A stretch of DNA of 64,000 bases, taken from positions 4,340,001 through 4,404,000 of the forward strand of contig JALGAS010000006.1 of assembly GCA_023078685.1 (NCBI GenBank). The letters are read 5' to 3'. Origin of the DNA: Neopestalotiopsis rosae. Lineage: Eukaryota; Ascomycota; Sordariomycetes; Amphisphaeriales; Sporocadaceae. This document shows positions 25,700 through 39,300 of this stretch, piece after piece; the stretch's first letter is position 1; each line of letters opens with the position of its first letter. Position numbers and translations under genes: made by a program. The notes under the pieces were generated by a model. The model had not been told where the DNA came from, ran no database searches, and saw nothing but the letters and a program-made list of their open reading frames with translations.

Positions 25700-26511
25700 G
25701 ATGGATGGCGTTGTCAGGTTGGGTGCGAACAAGGCTATGCGAATTGAAGTTGTTCAGCTTCAGAAATGTCGACGACGACGAAGTCGGACTGTCGCAGCAT
25801 TGTCAGCCGGCGAGCGGCTCTAGACTTCAGATCTGAGTGTTCTTGGTGTCGGCTTTGGCACACTTGACGCGTGCGGTTCTGACGCGCACCGCGTTGATTG
25901 ACAGCAATGCGATCGCGCTCAAAATTTAGTGTGTGGTGCTAGTAAGTGGGGCGTAGTGTTCAGTTGATAGCTGGGGTACAAGCTTTCAGGTGGAGCAGCA
26001 TTAATCAGTTTGACCCCTGTCAATTTATAGTACCAGACATTCATACGTGTAAGTCGTCTCAAATGACAGAAGGCTCATAATGTTGAAAATGTCAATACCT
26101 AGTACTCCAAGTATTCCTCAGCCAGTGAAACGTTCGAGGAAATCACCATGAAGTCAACAATATCTTGTCTTGAAGATTAACCTAGAAGCATGGCTATAGC
26201 TGGTTTCATACAAGCATACAGCTTTTCCAAGCTCTGCTAAAGTTCGCGAAATGGATTACATCCAGTAAGAATTTGTTTTCATTGAACATTTAGATCTCCA
26301 GACCGTTACCCATCTTGCAAACGGGGAGCTTGATTGACCATGACCTCTGACTACACAGCCTGGCGCTTGATCATCCATCGCTGTCAAATATTCCTCAATG
26401 ATACAAATATTTGCCCGACTTCAGCCGCACCTCCAGCAAATTAGCCAAAGGTTCGCAAGGACTTGTTATCAATCTTTTGTCCGTGTTCAATTAATTTTTC
26501 GGAAGAAGATG

Positions 26512-26554
<43 letters not shown>
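26512..26554 (+). repeat. poly(A) tract, 43 bp
   Basis: An uninterrupted run of 43 A residues preceded by GAAGAAGATG. No coding sequence or target-site duplication was seen, so it looks like a mononucleotide microsatellite. Confidence 0.95.
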
Positions 26555-26555
<1 letters not shown>

Positions 26556-26864
26556 ACTTTCTAGACAGGATTCTAGTGGATAACATGTCTTCCTGCGACC
26601 TGCACAATACGCTGGTTCTGGATGCAGTCTATGGCGGCATCCTGTATAATTAAGATGTAGCAGAAATCAGCCACTGGACTCGTATACGATGTATTCAATG
26701 TATCATGAACATCGGGCCTTCTCTGAAGTACATGGCTGTAGGTTGAAACTCTCTCTGCAAGAATGGATACTTAAATGAGTGAACGATACGGAGTGTAGGA
26801 ACTTCCCGCCGATGCTCTGGACTCAACACAGTCGCAAAGCAATTGACTTTATTCGAATACATTT

Positions 26865-26912
26865 GCTCAATGAACTTCTCGTAAGCTCAATGAACTTCTC
26901 GTAAGCTCAATG
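26865..26912 (+). repeat. 20-bp tandem repeat, 2.4 copies
   Basis: The unit GCTCAATGAACTTCTCGTAA is repeated twice exactly (26865-26884, 26885-26904), followed by eight bases of a third copy. Confidence 0.95.
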
Positions 26913-27427
26913 TAATAATACAAATAACGTGACCTTTCCCCGCTCTAGCTCCGTTTCGTGGCCAGCCAGGGCAACAGATGGTTGCCCGGTGTTTTGAGCA
27001 GTGAAGCTATCCCTCCCCCTCTCTAAACGTCCAACGCCAAACCCGAACACCAGGGACACCAGAAAACAAGGTCTTCTCCCACTTTTCACCACATTCGGTA
27101 GCCACCTTCGTTATGGGATCTCCAGGTACCTGAGTTGTATCGGTCACTCACTTCAGACTCTGTGACCTTACCCTGCCTCCTACAGCCTCTCACATCAGCC
27201 GGCCAAAATCGCACTTTCTGCACGATTCACACATTCACTTGCACCACGCGTCATTCTGCCTTCCTTTGCCCCCCCAAACTACCATCTGGCCGTTCACTTG
27301 GTCTTCCTTTTCGAGGACAAATTGATCGCCCAACTTCCAAAAACCACCTGAGTCCATTCATTCTTTACTGTTTTTCCTGGTCGCGCGGGCTCGATCACAC
27401 CCTTGACGCGACGGGGCGTTCTGCGTC

Positions 27428-30400
27428 ATGGCCTCCAGACCAGCGCCTCAATCGCGGACCTCGCGAGCTCCTCTCATTGATGCAAACGACCGTGTAAACA
27501 ATGCATCAATCAGACACGGCAGAAAACCGAGTCAGCCCGAAAATACCCACCCCAGCTCTTCGCGACCCAACGCAGCAGTTAGATCTTCTCATCATAGCGC
27601 CAAGTCTCAATCCCACGAAATGGCCAAGACGCATGCATCTGCTCTCAAGGAGGACAATGACGCGGAGAAACGCGCTTCTCAAGCTTCGAACTCGAGTAGC
27701 ACGTCCAGCGGAAAGAGGAAGACGCACATTGGACCCTGGCAGCTCGGTCGAACTCTTGGAAAAGGTTCCGTCGGCAGAGTTCGACTTGCAAGACACAACA
27801 TCACTAAAGAGCAGGTTGCGGTCAAGATCATGCCCAAGCACGGCCATGCAATGACCCAAGCTGGCAGCTTGGCCGCTGTAGATGACTGGGATCGCAGACG
27901 GCCTGAGTTCAACTCGGAGAAGCGCATGCCCTTGTCGATCGAGCGAGAAGTTGCCATCTTGAAGCTGATTGACCATCCCAACATCATGAAGCTGTACGAT
28001 ATCTGGGAGAACCGCTCAGAAATGTATGATCGACCACGACACCCCTTTTTGTTTGACCTGCTAACATGTTGACAGTTACCTCGTCCTCGAGTTCGTTGAG
28101 AACGGTGATCTCTTTGACTACATCAATCGAATGGGCAGCCTCCCTGAGCCAGAAACCATATTCTATTTCCGACAAATCATTAGCGCACTTGACTATTGCC
28201 ACTCGTTCAACATTTGCCATCGAGATCTCAAGCCTGAGAATATTCTCCTCACCAAGACTGGTCAAGTCAAAATTGCTGACTTTGGCATGGCGGCCATACA
28301 ACAGGGTCCAACGCACAAGCTCAGAACCGCCTGCGGAAGCCCTCACTATGCTGCACCCGAACTTGTTGACCGCAAGTCCAACGGCTACTCTGGCGCAACA
28401 GTAGATATATGGAGCATGGGCGTCATTCTGTATGCCTGTCTCTGTGCCTGTCTTCCCTTTGACGACACGGACATGAACAAGCTTCTTCTCAAGGCCAAGA
28501 AGGCCGTGTATGTCGAGCCAAAGTACCTGAGCCCTGGTGCTAAGGATCTGCTCCGGAAGCTGCTCAGGCCCAACCCGGCACAACGCATCACCATTTCCCA
28601 GATATGGAAGCATGAGCTGATTGTGTCGTACGACTATCTGGATAACTTGAATGGAAAGCGCCATGATGACAATCTTAATGACATTCGCAAGTATGGAAGA
28701 GAGACCAGCTTGGCGCCCCAGGATATTGATACGCAGACTCTACGTCAGCTCCAATCAATGTGGCACACATACACTGAGAAGCAATTAGCTGCGAAGCTGA
28801 TCGAAGACGAGTAAGTTGACGAATCTACTACCATTTCCACAATATCAGGTGAGCTGACTGTGACAGGCCCAACGATCAGAAACTTTTCTACTGGCTACTG
28901 TTCAACTACCGAGAAAAGCGCTTGGAAAACTACGTGGGCGATTTGACCTACTCTGCAAGCGACTACCATCTTTTGCGACCGGCAAATTGGACCAAGAGGT
29001 TCACGACTGTCGAGTTCCCTTCTCGGCATGGCCGGACGCCATCACGCTTCACCGTCATCTCAAATGTTGCAACCGACGAGAATAGTATCGAGTCGGTAGC
29101 TGATGGTGCTACCATACGCAGTTATGATCCTTACAAGGCTTCGCGCATTCTAGATGGGCCGGCAGCCAGCCATGCCAAGATTACTGTTCACCGGGATGGG
29201 AGCATTGCAAGAAGCTCGACCCGAGCTTCCAACCTTGACCGTATGCGAACTGGTTCATTGAGAAGCAACTCCACCTACTCCAAACGAGGTGGTCGTGGTG
29301 GCCACCTTGCCGTTAATGCTTCCATGAGAGCCTCTAGGCGCTCTCTGACTTCTATCAAGAGTACAGGCAGCAGCTCCCTTAAACGACCAGTGTCGCGCGC
29401 ACGGCGCGGAGTCAACTTCAATCACCAACATGGGACCCATGTGGCTGCTGAGAAGCTGGTTTTGAAGAAAGGACCAGCAAGCATTGCTGGTGATGATACA
29501 ACCTATGATAGAGATCACACGTCACCTGCAAGTCCTTGCAGACAGCCCAGTGTGACTTCTAGCCAGACTGCTAGACGTCCTGAGACTCAGTCATTGGTAC
29601 TTCCTACTGTGGCTCGCCCTCACCGGCACGGAAATGACGAAATCCGGCAGTTGAGTCACAGTATTGCAGAGGACTGTGACCAAGCTTTCAACAGCTCCCT
29701 CTTGTCGCCAGATGTTCCGGCTGATATAAGCTCAACTATGGAGCCATCGAGCTTGAGCCCTAGTATGCTGGACTTCTCACATATTACGGGATCTAGTTCC
29801 CTGTCTGTGTCGACACCTACTCCAGTTGAGTCCAGAAACAATGAAGCCCATCGCCTCTCTCACCGATGGGATGCTCGACCATTGCCACAAGCGCCTCCAC
29901 CAACAGACTCAGTTCTCCGCGAAATCAGGATGGCAAAGAGGAGAACTGCCCAACGGGAGAACATGGTGGATGAGTCGCCTGGCCATGTGAATCGCATGAT
30001 GGAGCATCTTGATAATTTATTGACCACTGATGACTTTGAAGCAGACAACGATCAGAGAATCGTCTCTGCTCCCATATACTCGCAATACAGCACACAATGG
30101 GGTAGAGACGCCATTCCATTGCCGTCGATCTCAGAGGGTCGTCGGGAGGTCTCGTCAGCCGACACCGGTAAGCATCGCACTTCTTCGGCTCCAACTGTGA
30201 AAACGCCAGTCGCCCAGTCTACACCTAATTACGGAAGGGAACGTAATGCACTCGACTACCTCTCCCGCCAGGAGAACACAATTTGCATGGTCAACTCGCC
30301 AGGTGACGGACAGAGTCCAGTCAGAATTCCAGCACCGCTCAACATTCGCAAGAAAGTCTCAAATAGTGCTGCAGCACAACCACCTCGCAAAATCTTGAGC

Positions 30401-31413
30401 CTGCGGCAGCAGTATGCCTTTGATGAGATCCAGGACACTATTCCAGAAGAGCCTCCAACGCCATCAACGAAGAGCATACCCAGTCCCACACGCAAGAAGT
30501 CCTCCTGGTTCAAGCGTGGATCAAAGGACAAGGACGAGGTCTTCGAGTCAAGCGAGCACTCCCATAGCGACCACACCACCAGTGTTCCCCAGACTAGCAG
30601 CACAACTTCAGCTGGAACAGAACTTCTATCCGCCAAGAAGAGAAGCTTCAGCTTTGCCTTTTGGCGCAATTCACACAAGTCCACAGAGAACATGAAGCTT
30701 TCGGTAGCGGGTGAGCATTTCTCTATATTTGTAGATGAACAAGATTTGACCAAGAACGCAGATGTCGATTTCGATGATCCTCCCAGCCCGGAGCCTGTCC
30801 GAATGTTCAGCCATCCCGCACGGCCTCCTAATAACGGTGCATGGAAAGGCAATGTTGCACAACGGAATATTGAGCCTCAACAGAACTGGCTTGCGCGACT
30901 ATTCCGGGTGAAGCCCGCTACGGAACATATTTGCTTCACCCTTTCTCGACGTCAAACGCGACAAGAGATTGCTATACTACTGAAAGAGTGGCGCCGATAC
31001 GGTATTCGAGATGTACAGGTTGACAAGGACAGAAACATCGTCTTCGGGCGCGTGGGTGCCAAGAACTGTAAGTCCTCAAACGTCGATACTGTTCCCAAAA
31101 GGCAGAAACCAATACAATTCACTCCATTTCATTTCCCCCTTCAACTACACCAAATATAAGTATGAAGGCAAGCTAATGATGAGTAACAGACCTTGCGATG
31201 AAGGAAGTCTCCTTTGCTGCCGAAATCATGACCGTGATTGAACATGGCAAGCGGAGCCCTCTCAGCATCGTTCGATTTACGCAGGAGCGCGGAGCCGCCA
31301 GCAGTTTTCATAAAGTCGTCGACACAATACATGACGTGTTTGGTGCTCGCAACCTGCTTGTTGTCGACAAACACAAGGCAAAGATGATGATCAAGACTTT
31401 GAACTCTAGATAA
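27428..31413 (+). CDS. Gin4/Hsl1/Kcc4-type serine/threonine protein kinase
   Basis: The model is join(27428..28023, 28076..28810, 28867..31067, 31190..31413), 1,251 residues; introns 52, 56 and 122 nt. The kinase domain spans about 103-375: Gly loop GKGSVGRV (111), K133, catalytic HRDLKPEN (247-254), DFG (267-269) and APE. An insertion of about 25 residues between the catalytic Lys strand and helix C (KHGHAMTQAGSL...) is typical of the Gin4/Hsl1 branch. Then comes the conserved FYWLLFNYREKRLENY block, a long Ser/Pro-rich disordered region and a C-terminal KA1-like domain (from about 1140) that should bind acidic lipid or septins. In yeasts these kinases sit at the bud neck, organise septins and act on Swe1/Wee1. 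A role in septation and hyphal morphogenesis is inferred. Confidence 0.92.
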
Positions 31414-32837
31414 TCTAATGAACTCCATCGAGTGCGGAAAATTGCCAATGTCCACCTTGCTTTTACACACCGCTTATTTTACACCCAAATGCGAGGATTT
31501 CAAGTCTCTCATGAGGTTGAAAGTAGCCTCTGGCGAAATCCATCGAACTTTGGTGGCATGCGATCCCTCATTTGGCCCTGGCCTGGTAAGTCTCTACTCG
31601 CAGCACTGTGGCAGTAACAAGCGTTGATCTAACTATCCTAGATGTCTCTTGGTATTGCGATCCATGTTCTGAAGATATCATAGAGTGCCATGCACCCATC
31701 ATCGCCTCAGGGTATATATGTTGGCGCAGTCACTTGTATCATTACAAGTTTCTGGACATTCGAGGACGGGCAGCACTGGGTAAAAGGCCATGTTGCTAGT
31801 TGGACTAAAGTTCTCTTGATTTTTCCCGTGAATGGTGTAACGTTTGTACATCACGAAAAGTTGTATGTGAATTGGGGATAGTGTTTTACTGGATCAGTAC
31901 AGATGTCGATGGCCTTGCGCCTCGCTGTGTGCAGGCTTGTGGTTTTCTTTTGCGGTGTACCTTTGGCCTTTTCTTTACTGAAAGGCCTGATGAAGACAAA
32001 TAGTAAACATAATTACCTTAGAAAAAAAAGAACAAAAAAACAAAGGAAAGGTTGATAAATCAGGGAACAAGTCTGCTACCATCCATGTTTAGTGACATAT
32101 GCATACACGACATACAACGTACAGTCTTCCGCGATGAATTCATAGGCAAGCTTTGTGCTGTGTCCTATCACAACCACATTGTTGGGCACTATAAGTGACC
32201 ACTAAGCTGATTGCAGGATAGCCCTAGCCAACTGCCGGCTCTCGGGGGTGTATAGCGCCTAGGCGGCAAGCCAACAGCACTGGGGCCAGTAGCCCATTTC
32301 GGCAGTTGAGGTCTTGGCTCGATGTGCGTGTCAGTGACATGAACAAACTTGCATATAGGCTGTTCACATAATGATGCAGTCTGCTTCCAGGAGGATGAAG
32401 GAGGAGTGAAGATATGGAACTAAAGGAAACAATAAACGACTGCAACTCTGGTTCCCCCAACCCTTTTGGGTAGTGTCAGAAATCCGCGGCACAGCCATTG
32501 AGCCTGAAGCCGTCTTCTAACCAACAGGGGTTCGTGGACGCTGGCCAAGACATCTTGGCGGTACCGCAAAAGGTGCAAAAACACCAACTGCGAGGATTGA
32601 TCGCCGTTTCAAAATGTCAAAAGTCATCCCAGGTTGTGTTCCGGCTGCCGGTCGATCTCTTTGCGGAATGGATATGGATATATATGATGAACGTTGATAA
32701 TTTTTCTCGTCCCGTCTTGTCTGTTTCCTGCCACACTCTTGTCATCTGTCGTTCATTCATTTTTCGCAGGGTGATTCTTTGTCTTTTGTTTCTTGTGCTG
32801 GTCACTCGTTTTATTAATACTCAAGCAACTTTCAAAA
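31414..32837. other. 1.42-kb spacer upstream of the LPMO-like gene
   Basis: No supported gene. A-rich stretch at about 32020-32048. The last 200 bp (T/C-rich, ending TTCAAAAATG) look like the promoter and leader of the next gene. Confidence 0.5.
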
Positions 32838-33452
32838 ATGCAGTCAACTTCGATCATTTGCGCAGCTGCGCTGCTTGTCATGGGCGCATCGGCCCATGGC
32901 AACATTACGTCGCCGCCTGCTCGTCTTCCTGGGCCTGCTATGGCGGCGGCCTGTGGTGCTCAAGCGGTCGCTTCGGTGGAAGCAGACGGGACGATTCCTT
33001 TGGAGAGTGTCTCTGCGGCATCTGCTGCCTGTAAGTTCCGCCTTCACCGACAAGAAACATGTATCCCGCTGACCAACTCTACCTCAGGCCAACTCGACTT
33101 TTGCCGAGGCGCCACCTTTGACGACAACGTGGACCTGGTGCAGACCTTTACCGCGGGCCAGGTCGTGCAGATGACGGCGGCGCTGCCCATCCCGCACGAG
33201 GGGCCCATGAACGTGTCCATCGTGGACGCGGCGACCAACACGGTCATTGGCGACCCGCTGATCGAGTTTGACAGCTACGCCGACGAGTCGCTGGCGTCGC
33301 TGCCCGCCAACAATACCGACTTTTCCGTCACCATCCCCCAGCTCGCCGAGGGGCAGTGCGCCGAGGCGGGCGATTGCGTCTTGCAGTGGTTCTGGTTCGG
33401 GACGTCGGCGCAGCAGACGTATGAGAGTTGTGTTGATTTCGTGTTGGCTTAG
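32838..33452 (+). CDS. small secreted protein with LPMO-like N-terminal histidine
   Basis: The model is join(32838..33030, 33088..33452), 185 residues, with a 57-nt intron (GTAAGT...CAG). The signal peptide (residues 1-19, ending GASA) would leave His20 as the mature N-terminus: HGNITSPPARLPGPAM. This resembles chitin-binding type-4/LPMO proteins and related copper-binding families. A second candidate copper ligand is H101 in LPIPHEGPM. Conserved Cys are C39, C65, C70, and Cys in the C-terminal CVLQWFW and SCVDF blocks. The family is widespread in ascomycetes as small secreted proteins. Whether it is a true monooxygenase or only copper-binding cannot be seen. Codon use leans strongly to C/G-ending codons after the intron, suggesting high expression. 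Confidence 0.82.
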   Translation: MQSTSIICAAALLVMGASAHGNITSPPARLPGPAMAAACGAQAVASVEADGTIPLESVSAASAACKFRLHRQETCIPLTNSTSGQLDFCRGATFDDNVDLVQTFTAGQVVQMTAALPIPHEGPMNVSIVDAATNTVIGDPLIEFDSYADESLASLPANNTDFSVTIPQLAEGQCAEAGDCVLQWFWFGTSAQQTYESCVDFVLA

Positions 33453-36348
33453 TGTGGAAAAATCGAGGGCTATCGCGGCGGTTCGAGGCGCTCGGGGCCG
33501 TGCGATGGGTTTGTATTTGTAGCAAACTAAGGCTCTTGGTATTGTGAAATCTAGACTTTGAACGTAATCTGAGTAATGAGTCTCCCCAAGTGTTGCTGGG
33601 CAGTTTGATCAGAGAACAGTGGTATGTTGGGCACAAAAATGTGATTGCTGTGGATACCAGCGAGCAAGAGCAAGAGCAAGTACCTATCGTATACTGTGAT
33701 TGTTTACTCAACATGTTATTGTAAGATTCTTCAAGCCTCCAAAGCATATTCATTGACTATTTCCATGCTGCTGCTGAATTATTTCAATCGCCTTTCCCGC
33801 ATGTAGCTGGTAATGACGGCTGTGGACACTGTTTTCGAGCCATGTTGCTCAGGATCGCGAGCTTCATTAGCGTAAAGTGTAAGAATGGTACTGGGCGCAG
33901 GCAATTGTGACTCAATATTGGGGAGCTGGATGGTTTTCTAGTCGAGAATCTTTGCCTTCACCACAACGGATTGATATTTGCAAAAGTGTGATGTTGAGAA
34001 GATGGCAGTACTCGACCGATCCTAGACAATAAGGGATTATAGTCGGTACATGTACACTTGTTGTCATATGCGATTGGCTGCGGTCATCAAAGCACATCTA
34101 GAATGCTAGGTTAGCTCATCAACGTTACACCTACTATAATTAGTTCGCGTGAGTAGTCCCCGAGTCCGTTTCTCTGGTCCCGGCAAAGTCAATAGGCCTG
34201 TCCTGCCATATACTAGTGGTAGTCGTGAAAGGCTCTTTGTTCTTCCAGGTCCCATTAATTTCAATTTTCAGCGAGGCACCGGTAATGTGGCCATGTTCGG
34301 CATGCCGTTTCCAGGATATTGATGTACGTTTGTATGCACGCCAGAACCCTTCTTCACTCTCGGGGCCGCCGTGGCAGAACCTGCATGCCTAGTGACGGAG
34401 CAAAGCTTGAAATCCATAGGGTGGAAACAAAGAAGGATTTGTCTTACTTGAGGCTGAATAAAGGATGGTCATCCTATGACCAAAGCAGCACGTTCATCCT
34501 GGTGAGAAAAGGAGAATCACAAGCCAGGAGTCAGCCGGCAACGGCACTTAGCAAGGGCACAAGACGAGGTTTAATTGTGTTTAGGGCACTTACATGGCAG
34601 GCAAAAAAACAACTCACCCGTGCCGTGCCATGTTAGGGCTATGTAACTGACTAAAGATTTCTAGGTTAGATGTCACGATCTTTCTAGAGCAAAGCTTATA
34701 TCTATCCAGCTAGAACCAAAGGGGGGACGGCCACGATGTTATGAAGAGACCGAGTGTCTTGTGTTTCTCTACAGCGCAACAGGGTCAAACAAGAAGTCAA
34801 CTCCACCGACATAATTCGAGCAATAACCTGTTTCAATTTGATGATGCAGGCCCGGGGACTATTGCTCACTGGGAACTCTGTGATGTGACGACGCAAGATC
34901 CAGGCCTCGCACGATGCACTATGCAATGCAAATGCAAAATGCAATGCACCGTGGAATTTTTGGCATGACATTGTACTTTGTAGATGTATAGCTAGAAGGC
35001 ATCAGAGTATGTATCATGCATCGATGCAACTAACACAAGAGGCTCATGGTGACATGGAGCAGCAGCTCCGCCAGGTTGTCGGAAGCGAACTTTGGCGATG
35101 TCGTTAGAGGGATTGCCGGATTGGGTAAACCGTGTGTAAAAGTATGTGCAGAAGGAGAACCAATGAGCATGGATCCAATTGTGCATTTACCGAAGGAGCT
35201 TTGGCCAACCGGAAGCTATTCCCCAAGTCATAGTTAGCCCAAAACAAACAAAAAGAGAAAAGGACCCTGAAATGCAGGAGCCGAAGCGTGATGCTGCTAG
35301 TATGTATGGGGGATGGGATAGAATAGGATGAGATGGGGTGCTTGAGGGAAAAAGGGAGAAGAGGAGAGAGAGGGGGGCTAGAGGGAGGCCTCACAAGCAA
35401 CCGACGCCCATACCCAGTAGCTGGAGCTGTGCATACCCGTGGATCCCAGGGCCAGGGCATCAGCAGCAGCAGCTACAGGCGACCAGTAAGCTATTTTCCC
35501 CAGCGGACCTCTGTTTTCCGCCCGTCGTAGGCATGTAATAAGAGAGATTTTTCATCCCCTCAGATCTCTCCTCATTACCGATGTGGGCTACTGGGCGCTC
35601 CCGGCAACAGAGCCTCACTATAGCGATATCACGAAGCTTCCCTAGCCTGGATGCGCGATTTCTTGGCACAGGACTGCCAGCCAGGACAGGATCCGGCTCC
35701 CAAGGCGAGTGAGTCGGGGGGCAGGCACATGGAGTCAAGTCAGTAGGGGGACCTCGAGACTTACTGGCTACTCGACTCACATAGGGTTTGTATGCTGCCA
35801 CGCCGCTATTCTGCCATTGTACTTTACACGTACAGAGGAGTCGTCGAGGGTTGAGGAATGTCCACTTCAGTCATCATCCCCTCGCTCGACTGTTCCTGTC
35901 TTGTCTGGTGCTCACCGCACAATCCCCTGGCAAGTCGCCTAGGCTGGCTATGGCAAGCTTGGCCTCTCTCACTGTCGAGCTCTCACTGCCCATACATAAG
36001 ATTGCGTAAATCATACTGGCTGCGCACTGTGTCTTGAGCCGGATAGTCCAGACATCTAACAGTATGGCATCCTGTTTCTGAGGTTGGTTCTCGGGAGCTC
36101 GCTGTAGCACTATCAACCGGGTGCATGGCTGCATGAGAGGGTTTTTGTATAGTAGACTATATATATCTGGCATGTTGTTTACAAAAAAGAGCGCGTTCCT
36201 TTTTCAGAATCTCGTTCCTGACGATCCTCCCTTTTCTTCCACCACTCGTGACTTGCTTCTTCAACTTGACCGGGTGAACTGGGTATTTTCTTGCACAAAA
36301 TTCCGCAGAGTATAGCTAGCTCCTGGTTTCTTTGTCCAAGACGCAGTA
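33453..36348. promoter_or_regulatory. 2.9-kb gene-free region upstream of the P-type ATPase
   Basis: No supported gene on either strand. It contains AATGCAAAATG-type short repeats at 34921-34950, a purine-rich block (35325-35390) and a CAG run (35460-35475). Probably the extended promoter of the cation ATPase, but no binding site was identified with confidence. Confidence 0.45.
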
Positions 36349-39300
36349 ATGGACGAGCCGGATCTGAAGCAGAGCGCTGCAGAGCGCATTCGCTGGGAAG
36401 ATGATGCCGAAACTGGCCTCCCCGCTCGCGAACTACGTCGTACTCACTCGAGAGGGTCCATGTCGATTCACAGCGTACGATCCCGTCGTGAAGTTGATCC
36501 CTCAATTGCTCTCCCTATCCAGTATCGAACTGTGTAAGTTGTGTCTCTAGTGTCTGTGTGATACTGACTATGGTCTCTCACTTACACGCGATCAACTCAC
36601 CAGGTCGTTCAACATTGAAGAGTCCAAGGCAAAGGATGCTGCCGAACTCTCAAAGGCCAAGGACACAGCTACCAAAGGTAAATATAATTCTTCTCCATGT
36701 TGTTATGTATAAGTTGTTTGATGGGTATTGACTTTGTTTGATCAGAACTATCCTCCCTCGAATGGCACACCCTTTCCACCGACGAAGTTCTTCGCCGCCT
36801 GAGCTCGTCGACTGCCCACGGTCTCTCCCCGGAACAAGTATCCCGCAAATTCAAGGAGTTCGGCCGCAATGCTCCCTCTCCTCCCAAGTCCAATACCTTT
36901 TCCAAATATCTCGGCTACCTGTTCAAGGGTTTCGGACCTGTCCTGCTCATCGGCGCCGTCCTCGTCTTTGTATCATGGAAACCCCTCGGTGAACCAGCCC
37001 CGGCCATTGCAAACTTGGTAAGCCTCTGCCCAAGATAATATCGACGAACATATAATTAATGCTGTTTCAAGGCTTTGGCAATTGTTCTCCTTGCCGTCTT
37101 CTTCATCCAAGCTGCTTTCAACATGTGGCAAGACTTTAGCTCGTCGCGGGTCATGAAGAGTATCAAGAATATGTTGCCCGAGGACTGTCTCGTCACTCGT
37201 GATGGCAAGCAATCATCCATGTCGGCCACTGAGCTGGTACCAGGAGACATCGTTACCGTCAAGGCCGGAAACAAGCTCCCCGCAGACATTCGCTTCCTCC
37301 AGGTCTCGGGTGATGCCAGATTTGATCGCTCCATCCTGACTGGTGAATCTGTGCCGCTTGCCGCCACGGTCGACTCGACCGATAAGAACTACCTGGAGAC
37401 CAAGAACATTGGTCTACAGGGAACTCACTGTACTTCAGGTACTTGTACTGGCATTGTTGTCGGTACTGGTGATCGCACCGTCTTTGGCCGGATCGCCAAC
37501 TTGACCAATGAGCCCAAGGCCAAGATGACTACTCTCGAGCGCGAGGTTCTCTACTTTGTTGTAATCATTTGCTCCATCATGATTACCATGATTGCCATTG
37601 TTCTTATTGTCTGGGGCGCGTGGCTCCGGACTGAGCACCCTGGTTGGATCAGTGTCCCCATGCTCATTGTCAGCTGTGTCAGTGTCGCCATTGCCTTTAT
37701 CCCTGAAGGTCTACCCATTGCTGTCACAGCTGGCCTTACCATCACCGCCGGTATCATGCAAAAGAACAAGGTCCTGTGCAAGTCGCTCAAGACTGTCGAG
37801 ACTCTGGGATCTGTCTCGGCCATCTGCTCTGACAAGACTGGCACACTTACTCAGGTGAGCTATGACTGTAACAACTCCCAATTTTGACACTTGCCAATCG
37901 TCAATAGAATCTCATGACTGTTACTGAATGCACAATCGGCACAAGCACAGTCACTGCCGAGGATGCTGAACATCAGCTCGGCAGAAAGGTTACCCCCGAG
38001 TCGGCACCAACAGCCACCAGTGGCATCAGTCAGATGCGCGCCCTCTCCGCCTTGTGCAATGCCGCTGAATTCGATGCTGCCACGAACAACTTGCCTGTCG
38101 AGCAGAGACGCGTCTATGGCGATGCCACCGATCAAGCCATTCTGCGATTCTCTGAGAAGCTCGGCTCCGTCAGTCACATGCGCCAGTGCTGGCAAAAGAC
38201 CTTTGACCTCGCTTTCAATTCCAAGAACAAGTACATGATTCGGGCCTTTTCCCTCTTCAAGAATGACTGTCTCGCCGCCACTCTACCTCAATCCGAGGCT
38301 GAAGTGTTCAAGCAAGGCGATACGTAAGTTTCATTCTGATGATACTCTTCGTCTTGATTTCACGCTGACACCGTCTTTTCCAGACTGCTCACAATCAAGG
38401 GTGCCCCGGATGTCATTATCGGTCGTTGTTCCTACTACATTGCCAGCTCCGGAGAGGCCCAGCCATTTGACGCCGACATGCGCGCCACAATCGAGGGCGT
38501 CAAGAACATTTACAGCAGCCAAGGCAAGCGATGCATTCTTCTCGCCCGCAAGACTATTCATCGCGAGCACGTCAAGAACCAGACCGGCACCACCCAGTTC
38601 GAGGACGAGATGACCGAGCAGGCCAAGTCTGGTCTTACGCTGGTTGGTCTTGTTGCCATTGTTGATCCCCTTCGGCCCGAGATCAAATCGGTCGTCTCGA
38701 CTCTTCGCGGTGCTGGTATCCGCTTCTTCATGGTGAGTTGGAATATCGACTTGAAAATACACATGATGAAAAAACTGACGTGCCTAGGTTACCGGTGACT
38801 TTGCTCTCACTGCTCTTGCCATTGCACAGGATGCTGGTATTGTCACGCTTCCTACCCCGGCAGTCCATGGTCTGGAAAACCTACCTCGCGAGGATGTTGC
38901 AAACGATGAAAAAGCCGCGGTTTCTCGACAGTCCATCGTCCTCAGCGGTCCGGACCTGATGGGCATGAGCGCACACCAGTGGAAGGTCCTGACGCAGTAC
39001 GAGGAGGTCGTCTTTGCGCGCACGACGCCCGAGCAGAAGCTGCGCATCGTCAAGGAGTTCCAAAAGGACAGCGTCGTGGCCATGACGGGCGACGGCGTCA
39101 ACGACGCGCCCTCGCTCAAGGCGGCCGACGTCGGCATCGCCATGGGCGGCGGCTCCGACATTGCCATCGAGGCCGCCGACATGGTGCTCCTCGACTCCTT
39201 CTCCTCGGTCGTCGAGGCCGTCCAGTACGGCCGCGTCGTCTTTGACAATCTCAAAAAGGTCATTTGCTACCTCCTCCCCGCCGGTTCCTTTGCCGAGTTC

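Larger units (their letters stand above)
25700..27427. promoter_or_regulatory. divergent spacer between smc5 and the Gin4-type kinase
   Basis: 1.73 kb without a gene. It contains a 43-bp poly(A) tract (26512-26554), a 20-bp tandem repeat (26865-26912) and, from about 27150, a pyrimidine-rich stretch that is probably the kinase 5' leader. Confidence 0.5.

Noticed and set aside
26512..26554. Poly(A) tract as the tail of a retroposed element
   Set aside because: No coding remnant upstream and no flanking target-site duplication was found.
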